Assembly (NCBI GenBank): GCA_040881945.1
Contig: JBBECF010000175.1
Location: 7,992 to 71,991 of the forward strand
DNA from: JBBECF01 sp040881945
GTDB taxonomy: Bacteria > Pseudomonadota > Alphaproteobacteria > Dongiales > Dongiaceae
DNA length: 64,000 nt
Reading direction: 5' to 3'
Both the position numbers and the translations under genes were made by a program. The notes below the pieces were generated by a model. That model was not told the DNA's origin. It did no database searches and was given only the letters and a program-made list of their open reading frames with translations. Each line of letters opens with the position of its first letter. Position 1 is the first letter of the stretch. Shown here one piece after another: positions 34,683 through 42,865 of the stretch.

Positions 34683-36344
34683 CCCGATCTATTCACCAGC
34701 ATAGCCGATATTGCGCGCGTTGACTGGCATGCTGCGACCGGCGCAGGGCGGGTGGTGGCGCCGTGGGGCGCTGCGTGGCTCGGCTCCTGGTTGCATCGGG
34801 TTAGGGGTTGACGGGCGCGGGGTTCGGGCGGGGCACGATGCCCCGGCGCTCACGGTCCTTGCGCGGCGAAGGCGCGGGCGAGGTGGAAGATGATGGCCTT
34901 GTCGGGACAGGCGCTCGGCAGGTGGACCTTGATGCGGGTCGCCGTCTCGACGACGCGGGCGGCGAGCTTGATGAGGCGGGTGCGCAGGGTATCGAACTGG
35001 GCGAGCCGCCAGGACGAGCGCCGGGGTGCCGTGGCCTGCACGCCCTGCAGCAGCCAATAGGCGACGGAATGCAGGATCAAGCGGAACTGGTTGGCATTGG
35101 CGCCGTGGCAGGAGGTGCGGTCGGAGGCGAGGTGGGTCTTGTGCGCCTTGATCAGGTTCTCCATCCGGCCGCGCGCGCAGTAGACCGTCTCATAGAGGGC
35201 CTTGGGCTTGGCGGCGAGATTGGTGACGACGAAGCGGCTGTCGACGCCCCGATCGGAGGCCTCGACGCGGGCGATGACGCGGCGCGCGGCGCGCCAGCTC
35301 TTCGCGGCGTAGCGCAAGTCGGCGTAGCGGCGGACCTTGGTCTCACCCCCGCGCGCCAGGCGGCGGAGTGCCGCGTCCTCGGCGAGCGGGGCGACCATGG
35401 CCGCCAGCACCGCGTTGCCGGCCAGCCCGAAGACGGTGCCGAGGCGGTTGTCCTCGCACCAATCCTGCACTTCCGGCCGGCCGTAGTGGGAATCGCCGCG
35501 CACCAGGATCTCCACCTTGGGCCAGTGCTTGCGGATGCGCTTGACGACGTGCTTCAGGATGGTGCGCGCCTCCTGGCCGCCCGGCGTCTTGCCCGGCCGC
35601 AGGATGGCGGCGACGAGTTTGCCGCTGGTCGCCTCGTAGATGTGCATCGGCAGGAAGCCGTGGCCGTCGTAATGGGCGTTGAAGAACGACAGCTGCTGGG
35701 CCCCATGGGCTTCGTCCCAGGTGTCGTCGATGTCAAGCTCGATGCGGCTCGGCACATGGTGCCAGCTGTCGCAGAACAGATCGACCATCGCCGCCATCAT
35801 TCGAATGAGCGTCACCCGCGAGGGCGCGTTCTCCAGCCGCGACATGGTCGGCTGCGAGCACAAGCTCGCGCCGCTCGCCGGCGCGCGGCCGAGCGCCATC
35901 TTGAACACCGGCTCGCCGCGCAAGGCATCGCAGTCGTCGGCATCTTGGTAGCCGGCGGCGATGGCAAAGGCGCGGAAGCGGATCATCTCGGCGATCGTGT
36001 GGTCGATGCGTCCGGGATCGCGACGACTCGCCGCGCTGACGCGCTGGCGCAGCGGGTCGGGCAGGCACGCCGCCAACCGATCGGCGATCCCGAGCTTGCG
36101 CTCGACCTCGCGCAGCAGCAGCACGCCGCCATCCGACGACAGCATTCCGCCGTCGAATGCAACCTGTAATTGCTTGCCTTCAATCGGTGACAAACCGGGC
36201 AGGAAAGCCGTATGCTCTTCCATGGCGGGCGGGCACTCCGTGAGCTCGTGAACGATTGCGCTTTGACAACGAAATCATACACGAAATCAACGGATTATGC
36301 TACGCCCGCCACCGAAAAATCAGCCCGCTGATGAATAATCCGGG
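34683..36344 (-). mobile_element. IS1380-family insertion sequence, complete
   Basis: 1662 bp bounded by imperfect terminal inverted repeats: CCCGATCTATTCACCAGC at 34683-34700 and, read on the other strand, CCCGGATTATTCATCAGC ending at 36344 (14 of 18 match). Both flanks carry the 4-bp target duplication TTAG (34679-34682 and 36345-36348), the size expected for this family. One full transposase gene (34850-36223) fills it, with non-coding ends of 167 and 121 bp. Intact TIRs, TSD and gene suggest a recent, possibly active copy. Confidence 0.93.
34850..36223 (-). CDS. IS1380-family transposase
   Basis: 457 residues, full length. The DDE acidic residues can be placed at LDIDDTWDEAHG (first Asp), VRGDSHYGRPE (second Asp) and CARGRMENLIKAHK (Glu). 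The N-terminus MEEHTAFLPGLSPIEGKQL and the FDGGMLSSDGGVLLLRE segment are typical of the family. There is no frameshift. It catalyses cut-and-paste movement of the element. Confidence 0.95.
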   Translation of the reverse strand: MEEHTAFLPGLSPIEGKQLQVAFDGGMLSSDGGVLLLREVERKLGIADRLAACLPDPLRQRVSAASRRDPGRIDHTIAEMIRFRAFAIAAGYQDADDCDALRGEPVFKMALGRAPASGASLCSQPTMSRLENAPSRVTLIRMMAAMVDLFCDSWHHVPSRIELDIDDTWDEAHGAQQLSFFNAHYDGHGFLPMHIYEATSGKLVAAILRPGKTPGGQEARTILKHVVKRIRKHWPKVEILVRGDSHYGRPEVQDWCEDNRLGTVFGLAGNAVLAAMVAPLAEDAALRRLARGGETKVRRYADLRYAAKSWRAARRVIARVEASDRGVDSRFVVTNLAAKPKALYETVYCARGRMENLIKAHKTHLASDRTSCHGANANQFRLILHSVAYWLLQGVQATAPRRSSWRLAQFDTLRTRLIKLAARVVETATRIKVHLPSACPDKAIIFHLARAFAAQGP

Positions 36345-36362
36345 TTAGGCCGGGTGGCGGCC

Positions 36363-37175
36363 ATGGGGATGAGGACGCCGGAACCGCGCAACGCCAGGGT
36401 CTCGGCATCGCGCCGATGGCGCCGCGCGTCCGCGCTCGTCGCCGGGCTGGCCGTTGTCGCGCCGGTCCCGGCGCATGCGGCCGCGGCCGAGATCGCCGGG
36501 CGGCCGCTCGTCATCGACGGGGACAGCCTCGAGCTCGGCGGCCGGCGCATCCGCCTGTACGGCATCGACGCGCCGGAGCTCGATCAGACCTGCGCCTGGC
36601 CGGACCGGGAGATTCCCTGCGGCGAGAACGCCCGCACGGCACTGCGCGATCTCCTCGCCGGCGTCGAAATCGTGTGCCTGCCCGTGGCCGAGATCGTCCA
36701 GGGCGAAGCCGTGGCCGTGTGCTTCGCCGACGGCGTCGACCTCGGCCGCGACATGGTGCAGAGCGGCTGGGCGCTCGTCGACCGGCGGCGCTCCACGGCC
36801 TATGTCGCCGTCGAGGATGCGGCCCGCGCGGCCGCCCGAGGCCTGTGGCGCGGCGAAGTCGTGCCGCCCTGGGAGTGGCGAGGGGCGCGCCAGGCGGCCG
36901 GCGCCGACGCGGCGCTGATTCTGGAGATCGAGGGGACGGCGGGCACGACCTTCACCGGCACCTGCGACCTGATCGCCGACGGCGGTACCGAGCAGGTGAG
37001 GCTGGAAGGCGTCATCCCCGAGACGCACCGCCTGGACGGCACCGGCCTCACCTGCCGCCTGCGCAAGAGCGATCAGGACGGGACGATGATCGTGCGCATC
37101 CGCAAGCGCGGCGGCTCGACGACGACCTCGGCGACGGCCGGCCGCAACGCCACGGTGGCGATCTCGGTCCGCTGA
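36363..37175 (+). CDS. Thermonuclease-family (SNase-like) secreted protein
   Basis: 270 residues. A signal peptide (ASALVAGLAVVAPVPAHA) precedes a staphylococcal-nuclease-type OB fold: VIDGDSLELGGRRIRLYGIDAPE (about residues 45-67), where the Asp and Arg of the active site lie. LGRDMVQSGWALV follows. After the nuclease domain (ends about residue 175) an extra C-terminal beta-rich region of about 95 residues occurs (LILEIEGTAGTTFTGTC to ATVAISVR), which I did not recognise. The start is taken as ATG 36363; ATG 36369 is also possible. IS1380 now separates it from its former upstream neighbour. Confidence 0.85.
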   Translation: MGMRTPEPRNARVSASRRWRRASALVAGLAVVAPVPAHAAAAEIAGRPLVIDGDSLELGGRRIRLYGIDAPELDQTCAWPDREIPCGENARTALRDLLAGVEIVCLPVAEIVQGEAVAVCFADGVDLGRDMVQSGWALVDRRRSTAYVAVEDAARAAARGLWRGEVVPPWEWRGARQAAGADAALILEIEGTAGTTFTGTCDLIADGGTEQVRLEGVIPETHRLDGTGLTCRLRKSDQDGTMIVRIRKRGGSTTTSATAGRNATVAISVR

Positions 37176-37191
37176 GCGGCCGGCCGGACCA

Positions 37192-37309
37192 AGTGTCCTG
37201 CCCGAGAAATTCGTTTTCGAATTTCTGGGGTAAGCAGGCCACTTGAATCAAATACTTAGTGGCCCGTTCCCCCCGAAATTCGTGAAACGAATTTCGGGGA
37301 CGGGACACT
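37192..37309. repeat. Short element with two hairpins and inverted ends (about 118 bp)
   Basis: The ends AGTGTCC (37192-37198) and GGACACT (37303-37309) are inverted. Inside are two strong hairpins with related stems: AGAAATTCG-TTTT-CGAATTTCT (37205-37226) and a 12-bp stem CCCCGAAATTCG (37271-37282, 37288-37299). It lies between the thermonuclease stop and the next small gene. The design resembles REP-type or miniature elements; it could also terminate transcription. Confidence 0.7.
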
Positions 37310-37423
37310 AGGATTTTCCTGAATCACGCCGAGATGTGACGGCCGTCACTTCCCTACCGCCGAGGCAAGGCCTAGATACACCGGCGCAAGCACAACGGCA
37401 TCCAAACATTGGAGTGAGTACGA

Positions 37424-37537
37424 ATGTTACCGAAATTGGCCCGGCTCGCGCTCAAGAGCCTGGTTTTCGCCCTTGGCCTGCTGATCGCGGCGCCGTTCTT
37501 CCTGGCGATGGCGGCGCCGTTCATGGGCGGTCTTTGA
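37424..37537 (+). CDS. 37-residue single-pass membrane protein
   Basis: The ORF reads MLPKLARLALKSLVF, then a hydrophobic helix (ALGLLIAAPFFLAMAAPF), and ends GGL before TGA. GGAG stands 9 nt upstream of the ATG. The basic N-terminus and single helix fit a small inner-membrane protein or the membrane anchor of a complex. It is 17 bp upstream of the DsbA-like gene on the same strand, so coexpression is likely. No known family was recognised. Confidence 0.6.
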   Translation: MLPKLARLALKSLVFALGLLIAAPFFLAMAAPFMGGL

Positions 37538-37554
37538 AGCGCAGAGCGCCCGGC

Positions 37555-38280
37555 ATGACCCCCGCTGCCTTGCCCCATCTACTCGTTCTTGTAACGTTCA
37601 TGCTGGGAGCGGCGCCGGCGGCGACCCTCGGCGCCGGGCATGACTTGCGCCTCGGCGGCGAGACGCCGGCGATTTCCGAAGATGCCCTCGACGCGCTGCG
37701 AGCGCTCGAGCGCCGGCCGCGGCACCTCGACCCGACGCAGTTCCGCCGCCAGGTGGCGGCCCATCGAGACGAGCTGTTGCACGACCCGGGGTCGCCCGTC
37801 GGCGGCAACCGCGGCGGCGACGTGACGGTCGTCGAGTTCTTCGACTACCGCTGCGGGTACTGCATCGCCATGGCGCCGCGCCTCGAGACCCTGCTCGAGG
37901 CAGATCACGGCCTCCGCTTCGTCTACAAGGAATGGCCGATCCTGGGACCGATGTCGGAGTTCGCGGCGCGCGCCGCCCTGGCCGCGCGCCGGCAAGGCCG
38001 GTACGAAGATTTCCATTCGGCGCTGATGCGCCTGCGCGGCCGGCTGACCGAGGCCACGGTGTTCAACGCCGCGCGCCGGCTCGGCCTCGATCCGGAACGG
38101 CTGCGCGCGGACATGAAATCGCCGGAGATCGATCGAGTGCTGCGCGACAACCGGGCGCTCGCCGCCGAGCTCGGCATCACCGGCACGCCGGCCTTCGTCA
38201 TCGGCGACCGGCTCGTCCCCGGCGCGGTCCCGCTCGGCGAGCTAAAGGCCGTCATCGCCGCGGCAAGAAGCGCCGGCTAG
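37555..38280 (+). CDS. DsbA-family thiol:disulfide protein (Com1/BdbD-like)
   Basis: 241 residues. A signal peptide (LLVLVTFMLGAAPAATLGAG) is followed by a thioredoxin fold with the active site EFFDYRCGYC (CGYC, about residue 102). The cis-proline loop ITGTPAFVIGD is near residue 210. A helical insertion between them is DsbA-like. It works in the periplasm, oxidising or isomerising disulfides. Placed at the edge of the copper island, it may protect or mature copper-exposed cysteines (an inference from position). DsbB was not seen nearby. Confidence 0.88.
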   Translation: MTPAALPHLLVLVTFMLGAAPAATLGAGHDLRLGGETPAISEDALDALRALERRPRHLDPTQFRRQVAAHRDELLHDPGSPVGGNRGGDVTVVEFFDYRCGYCIAMAPRLETLLEADHGLRFVYKEWPILGPMSEFAARAALAARRQGRYEDFHSALMRLRGRLTEATVFNAARRLGLDPERLRADMKSPEIDRVLRDNRALAAELGITGTPAFVIGDRLVPGAVPLGELKAVIAAARSAG

Positions 38281-38369
38281 GTCCGCGGCCCCGGCGCGCC
38301 AACCTGCTAGACGGGCCGGGCTGGGGCCACGCCAAGACGCTCTTGAACGCGGTGCCGCCGGCGATGCGG

Positions 38370-38801
38370 CTACATCTGGTGGGGCTGGAAAAAGATGTCG
38401 TTGGCCTCTTGCAACTCCCGCATGTAGCGGATGATGTCGGCGATCTGCCCGTCGGTCACCTCGGGCAGCGGCGGCATGTCGCCGAAGTTCCAATGATGGC
38501 GCCGGACGCCTTGATTCGCCGCCCGGAAGAAGGCGCCATCGTCATGGTGACCGGGGTTGTAGATGGTGTGAACCAGCGGCGGGCCCTTATCGCTGCCCGC
38601 CCCGTTCGGGCCATGGCAGGTCGCGCAGTTCGCGTCGAAGGCCTGCTGTCCCCGCAGCGCAACCGCGGACAACTCCGGGACCTTCACTTTCACCATCGCC
38701 GTCGTAAGTGACGGCGAGAAGAAGCGCCAACCGAGCACGCCGGCGCCCAGAACGAGAACCGCGATGACCGTGAGCGTCGAAAGCTGGACGGGACTTTTCA
38801 T
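38370..38801 (-). CDS. Membrane-anchored c-type cytochrome
   Basis: 143 residues. An uncleaved anchor (TVIAVLVLGAGVLGWRFF, about residues 10-27) leads to a class I cytochrome domain with CATCHG (about residue 68) and a Met ligand in GDMPPLPEVT (about residue 111). AAGG lies 6 nt before the ATG. It converges on the DsbA-like gene and is followed upstream by the sensor kinase gene on the same strand. It could accept electrons from the copper-oxidising enzymes of the island. Confidence 0.88.
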   Translation of the reverse strand: MKSPVQLSTLTVIAVLVLGAGVLGWRFFSPSLTTAMVKVKVPELSAVALRGQQAFDANCATCHGPNGAGSDKGPPLVHTIYNPGHHDDGAFFRAANQGVRRHHWNFGDMPPLPEVTDGQIADIIRYMRELQEANDIFFQPHQM

Positions 38802-38881
38802 GATTACCTTCTGCGATCGGGGGTTGGATTTGCGGACCGGCCGCCGCCTCTGCGGGTCGCCGATCGCTGTCTTGCGGCCGG

Positions 38882-40237
38882 TCATCGCGGCAGCCTCGCT
38901 TCCACGCGCAGGCCGCCCTCGGGGCGGTTGCGCAAGGCGATGTCGCCGCCATGGGCGCGAACGACGCTGCGCGCCACGGTCAGGCCGAGGCCGGTGCCGC
39001 CGGTCTCCCGGCTGCGCGACTCTTCCAGCCGGACGAACGGCTTGAACACCGCCTCCTGCCGTTCCTCGGGGATGCCGGGCCCGTCGTCGTCGATCCGGAC
39101 GACGAGGCGATCGTCGGCGGGGAGAAGGGCGACGCGGGCGCGCTCGCCGTACTTGGCGGCGTTCTCGATCAGATTGGCGAGGGCGCGGCGCAGCGCGGTC
39201 GGCCGGCAAGCATAGGCGAGCCGTCCCGTGCCGTCGAATTCCACCGCCAGACCCGCGTCCGTTAGATCATCGCACACGCGTTGCACGAGCGCGACCAGAT
39301 CCACCGTCTCCCGCGCCTCGGCCGCCGCGTCGTCCCGCGCGAACGACAGCGTGGCCGCGACCATCCGCTCCATGCCCTCGAGGTCGGCGAGCAGCTTGTC
39401 GCGCTGTTCCGCGTCCTCGATGAATTCGGCGCGCAGCCGCATCCGGGTGATCGGCGTCTGCAGGTCGTGCGAGATCGCCGCCACCATTTGGGTCCGGTCC
39501 TCGACGAAGCGGCGGACCCGATCCTGCATGTCGTTGAAGGCGCGCACGGCCTGACGAACCTCGCGCGGGCCGCGGTCGGGCAAGGGCGGCGCCCCGACAT
39601 CGCGACCGAGACGCCGCGCGGCGAGCGCGAACGTCCGCAGCGGCGCCGTCAGATGGTGCACGACGAAGGCCGACAGAACGACGACGGCCGCGATCATCAC
39701 CGCGATGGAGAGGACGAAGCGAAGCGACCAAAAACTCTCGGAGGATTCGATCGGCGCCACGAAATTCAGCCAGGCGCCGTCCGTCAACCGCACGGCGACG
39801 AGCAGCGTCTTGCCGTCGGACGGTCCATCGCCCGCCTTCGCCCCCTCCTCCGGCGAAGCCCCGGAGGTCGCGTAGTGGATCCGGAAGTTCGGCTCGCGCC
39901 CGGCGCCGAAATGCGCGGCGAGCGCCCGCCGCAGCACCTCGGTCCGCCAGCCGGCCGCCGCATCGTCCTCGATCGCGGCCTGCCGGCCCAGCGTGACGCC
40001 CAGTTTCGGATTGCCGGCAAGCGCGACGAGCCGCGCCCGCTCGGCCGGCGACGCGTTCTCGACCAGGCGGCTGACGGTGACGATCCGCTCGCCGATATGC
40101 TCCGCGCCGATGAGTTCCAGCGCGATTTCGCGATCCCCGTAATAGATCGCCATGCTCGCGAGATGAGACAGGAGGAGACCGACCACCAGAGCGACGAGCG
40201 TCCGGCCACCGATCGTGTCGGGCAGCAAGCGTCTCAC
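38882..40237 (-). CDS. Sensor histidine kinase (EnvZ-like), copper-island two-component system
   Basis: 451 residues. Membrane segments near residues 10-30 and 170-192 flank a periplasmic sensor of about 135 residues. HAMP (LTAPLRTFALAARRLG) follows. HisKA has ISHDLQTPITRMRLR (phospho-His, about residue 255). The ATPase domain has NLIENAAKYG, DDDGPGIP and GGTGLGLTVARS. It overlaps the response regulator gene by 4 bp. The signal is unknown, but the divergent Met-rich protein gene and the copper genes beyond suggest metal or envelope stress. Confidence 0.93.
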   Translation of the reverse strand: MRRLLPDTIGGRTLVALVVGLLLSHLASMAIYYGDREIALELIGAEHIGERIVTVSRLVENASPAERARLVALAGNPKLGVTLGRQAAIEDDAAAGWRTEVLRRALAAHFGAGREPNFRIHYATSGASPEEGAKAGDGPSDGKTLLVAVRLTDGAWLNFVAPIESSESFWSLRFVLSIAVMIAAVVVLSAFVVHHLTAPLRTFALAARRLGRDVGAPPLPDRGPREVRQAVRAFNDMQDRVRRFVEDRTQMVAAISHDLQTPITRMRLRAEFIEDAEQRDKLLADLEGMERMVAATLSFARDDAAAEARETVDLVALVQRVCDDLTDAGLAVEFDGTGRLAYACRPTALRRALANLIENAAKYGERARVALLPADDRLVVRIDDDGPGIPEERQEAVFKPFVRLEESRSRETGGTGLGLTVARSVVRAHGGDIALRNRPEGGLRVEARLPR

Positions 40238-40953
40238 GCGCGCTCCACGGCCGGCGTGAAGATATAGCCGCCGCCGCGCACGGTCTTGACGATCTCGGGG
40301 TTGGTCGGGTCGGTCTCTATCTTGCGGCGGAGGCGGAGGACCTGCACGTCGATGCTGCGGTCGAAGGGACCGGCGGCGCGACCGCGCGCGAGGTCGAGGA
40401 GCTGGTCGCGGTTGAGGACGCGCTGCGGGTGCTCGGCGAAGGCGACGAGCAGCTCGTATTCGCCGCTGGTCAAGTCGACCAGCAGACCGTCGGGCGACTC
40501 GAGACGGCGCCGGGCGAAGTCAAGCGACCACCCCGCGAAGCGGACGATCGGTCCCGGGCGGGCCGCCGGCGGGTCGACCCGGTCCGGGCCGCGGCGCAAG
40601 ACCGCCCGGATCCGGGCCAGGAGCTCGCGCGGGCCGAACGGTTTCGCGAGGTAGTCGTCGGCCCCCATCTCCAGCCCGACGACGCGGTCGGCCTCCTCCC
40701 GCATCGCGGTCAACATGATGATGGGAACGGCCGAGCGCGCCCGCAGCTCCCGGCACAGCGACAACCCGCCTTCGCCCGGCAGCATGAGATCGAGGACGAC
40801 GAGGTCGATCCGCCGGTCGGCCAGCGCCTGTTTCATCTCGCGCCCGTCGCGGGCGACCGTGACGCGGAATCCATGCTTGCCGAGAAACCGGGACAGCAGG
40901 TCGCGGATCTCGCGATCGTCATCGACGACAAGGATATGCGGCGAGTCCTGCAC
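40234..40953 (-). CDS. OmpR-family response regulator
   Basis: 239 residues. The receiver has VVDDDREIR, DLVVLDLMLPGEGG (phospho-Asp about residue 55), MLTAMREE and YLAKPFGPRE. The winged-helix output domain starts about residue 140 and includes LLDLARGRAAGPFDRSIDVQVLRLRRKI. It should bind tandem repeats such as those found just upstream at 41012-41088, controlling itself and the divergent Met-rich gene. It is transcribed together with the kinase. Confidence 0.94.
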   Translation of the reverse strand: MQDSPHILVVDDDREIRDLLSRFLGKHGFRVTVARDGREMKQALADRRIDLVVLDLMLPGEGGLSLCRELRARSAVPIIMLTAMREEADRVVGLEMGADDYLAKPFGPRELLARIRAVLRRGPDRVDPPAARPGPIVRFAGWSLDFARRRLESPDGLLVDLTSGEYELLVAFAEHPQRVLNRDQLLDLARGRAAGPFDRSIDVQVLRLRRKIETDPTNPEIVKTVRGGGYIFTPAVERA

Positions 40954-41011
40954 GATTTCTGCTCCGCGGCCGACATCCTATCGGCAATCCCGGCAATCGA
41001 GACCGGTATTC

Positions 41012-41088
41012 GGTTACCGACGGTTACGCCCGCGCGCTTCGTAACCCTCTGTAACACAAGGCCGGGGGTTCTGAAATCGCCGCGTAAC
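41012..41088. promoter_or_regulatory. Array of GTAAC/GTTAC sites, probable operator of the OmpR-type regulator
   Basis: GGTTAC occurs at 41012-41017 and 41022-41027 (10-bp period), GTAAC at 41041-41045 and 41051-41055 (again a 10-bp period, opposite orientation), and a fifth GTAAC at 41084-41088. Tandem half-sites one helical turn apart are the usual binding pattern of OmpR/PhoB regulators. The array fills the 186-bp space between the divergent regulator gene and the Met-rich protein gene. Confidence 0.65.
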
Positions 41089-41139
41089 AGAAGGTCGGTT
41101 TAGTCCCGGTCATACGACAGCCCGAAAGGAGATACGGCC

Positions 41140-41742
41140 ATGAAGACCATGAAATCGGCGATCGCCGGCCTCGGCGCGGCATTCCTGCTCGCCGCCCCCG
41201 CCGCGGCCGCTACGGACGCCGCCGCGGTGGCGGCCGGCGCCGTGCAGCAGGCGCACATGCAGCAAGGCGGCCAGGGCGGCGACATGATGGGCGGCGGCAT
41301 GATGGGCCCCGGCATGGGCGAACAAGGGATCACAGGCTTCGGCGCCTGCCCCGGCTACGGCGGCGGGGCGGCACCGACGGGCCCCGGGATGATGGGGTCC
41401 GGGATGATGGGGCCCGGGATGATGGGGTCCGGGATGATGGGGTCCGGGATGATGGGGTCCGGGATGATGGGGCCCGGGATGGGCGGCCAAGGCATGACGG
41501 GGCCTGGCATGCAGGGTGACCTCGGCTTGCACGTCGTTCCGAGCAAGGACCTTTCGACCGACGACGTGCGGCATTTCTTGGAGCACCGGCTCGCTGTGCA
41601 GGGCAACGAGCGCCTCAAGGTCGGCGAGGTCAAGGAGGCCGACGACGACACGATCCTCGCCGACATCGTCACCGTCGATGATTCGCTGGTGCGGCGCTGG
41701 GCGGTGGACCGCCACACCGGCGCGATGCGGCCGGCGGAATAG
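41140..41742 (+). CDS. Met/Gly-rich periplasmic protein, putative copper-binding
   Basis: 200 residues. A signal peptide (AIAGLGAAFLLAAPAAAATD) precedes a middle section (about residues 45-127) with 28 or so methionines arranged as GMMGS/GMMGP units. A soluble C-terminal domain of about 70 residues follows (LHVVPSKDLSTDDVRHFLEHRLAVQG to RRWAVDRHTGAM), resembling domains seen on small Met-rich proteins beside copper genes. Dense Met clusters bind Cu(I). AAAGGAG precedes the ATG. It is probably the first target of the divergent two-component system. Confidence 0.82.
   Translation: MKTMKSAIAGLGAAFLLAAPAAAATDAAAVAAGAVQQAHMQQGGQGGDMMGGGMMGPGMGEQGITGFGACPGYGGGAAPTGPGMMGSGMMGPGMMGSGMMGSGMMGSGMMGPGMGGQGMTGPGMQGDLGLHVVPSKDLSTDDVRHFLEHRLAVQGNERLKVGEVKEADDDTILADIVTVDDSLVRRWAVDRHTGAMRPAE
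41386..41475. repeat. Six in-frame 15-bp repeats encoding GMMG(S/P)
   Basis: Six tandem copies of GGGATGATGGGGTCC or its GGGCCC-ending variant run from 41386 to 41475, and a partial unit follows. Each adds five residues, so changes in copy number keep the frame and alter the number of methionine ligands. Confidence 0.95.
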
Positions 41743-41799
41743 CCCGAGTCACGGCCGGATCCCGGTCCGGCCGTCTTCGATTTTCGAGCGGAGGCTACG

Positions 41800-42516
41800 A
41801 TGACCGATTGCGGCGAACCGACACTGCGCGAGCTGCTCGACGACGCGATCGTGCGAGCCGTGATGGCGAGCGACGGTGTTGCCGGGGAAGATGTCCGCCG
41901 GCTGATCGCCAAGTTGCCTGCGCCACGCGTGGCACCGGGCCACTGGCCGGTCTGGCCCGCGACCGTCGCTCCGGGTTCCGAGGGAGACGGCCGGCGGGCC
42001 GCATCGGCGACCGGAACGAAGGAAATGCTCACGATCGATGACGACCCCTTGACGGCGACCGGCACGGAGAGGCTACCGGCGGTGCTCCGGTATCGAGGAC
42101 TGAATCTCGACGCCCTCCGGGCGGCGCAGAAACGGAGCATCTCCGATCTACGCAAGGCGATCGATGCTTTGCTTGCCGGGCTTCACGAACTTGCGGCCCG
42201 GCAAGGCGCGTCGTCTGGTCCGGCCGGAACGGAGCGACCGTCGCCGATGTCGGACGCGGACGGCATCGGGGGGCCGGATCGGCCTTGCGGCGCGGAGATC
42301 TTCGCCTTGCAACCGATCCAGGACATTCGCCCCGCGCGCGCCCTTTCGGCGGTCCGGGCCAATTGCGATTGCCGCGCCCGTCGCGCCCAAGCCGACGAGA
42401 AGCGGCTCGAAGCGGCTCTCTTGACGATCGGCATGGAAATCGATCGTCCCGTCGACCGGGGGCCCGGCGGCCCGGACGTGCCGGCATTGCTTGCCGCCCG
42501 GACAGGGAGGCGGTGA
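41800..42516 (+). CDS. Hypothetical protein of the copper island
   Basis: 238 residues, no signal peptide or membrane helix. The first half begins TLRELLDDAIVRAVMASDGV with a helical pattern. A middle coiled stretch (LDALRAAQKRSISDLRKAIDALLAGL, about residues 105-130) and a C-terminal CDCRARRAQADEKRLEAALL segment follow. GGAGG stands before the ATG. The YHS gene starts one base after its stop, so they are cotranscribed. No family was recognised. Confidence 0.65.
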   Translation: MTDCGEPTLRELLDDAIVRAVMASDGVAGEDVRRLIAKLPAPRVAPGHWPVWPATVAPGSEGDGRRAASATGTKEMLTIDDDPLTATGTERLPAVLRYRGLNLDALRAAQKRSISDLRKAIDALLAGLHELAARQGASSGPAGTERPSPMSDADGIGGPDRPCGAEIFALQPIQDIRPARALSAVRANCDCRARRAQADEKRLEAALLTIGMEIDRPVDRGPGGPDVPALLAARTGRR

Positions 42517-42517
42517 G

Positions 42518-42865
42518 ATGGACGCGATCGTCTTCTTCGCGCTTTGGGCCGGGATCATCTTCCTCATGATGCGCTTCGGCTGCGGCGCGCACGTCCTGGG
42601 GCATGGCGGCGGAAAGACGCAACCCGGCGACGGAGCGGCGTCGACGCCGGGCACGGACCTGCGCTGGGTGCCGCCCAAGAAGGACATCGACCCGGTCTGT
42701 GGCAAGACCGTGCAGACCGGGACCGCAAGACCCAGCGTCCACGACGGCTATGTCTACTATTTCTGCTCGCGCGAATGCCGCGAAGTCTTCGAGGCCGCGC
42801 CCGACGTCTATGTCGGGAAAGGCGCGACGCAGGATCACCGGCAAGTGGAGCATTCCCATGTCTGA
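42518..42865 (+). CDS. Membrane-anchored YHS-domain protein
   Basis: 115 residues. An N-terminal membrane segment (AIVFFALWAGIIFLMMRFG) is followed by a YHS domain (about residues 62-100) with DPVCGKTV and YVYYFCSRECREVF; the cysteines probably bind copper or another thiophilic metal. This is the first of three YHS proteins in 4.5 kb. Its stop overlaps the start of the small membrane protein gene by 8 bp. Confidence 0.85.
   Translation: MDAIVFFALWAGIIFLMMRFGCGAHVLGHGGGKTQPGDGAASTPGTDLRWVPPKKDIDPVCGKTVQTGTARPSVHDGYVYYFCSRECREVFEAAPDVYVGKGATQDHRQVEHSHV

Noticed and set aside
41386..41475. CRISPR-like array
   Set aside because: The 15-bp units are contiguous without spacers and are coding (GMMG repeats).
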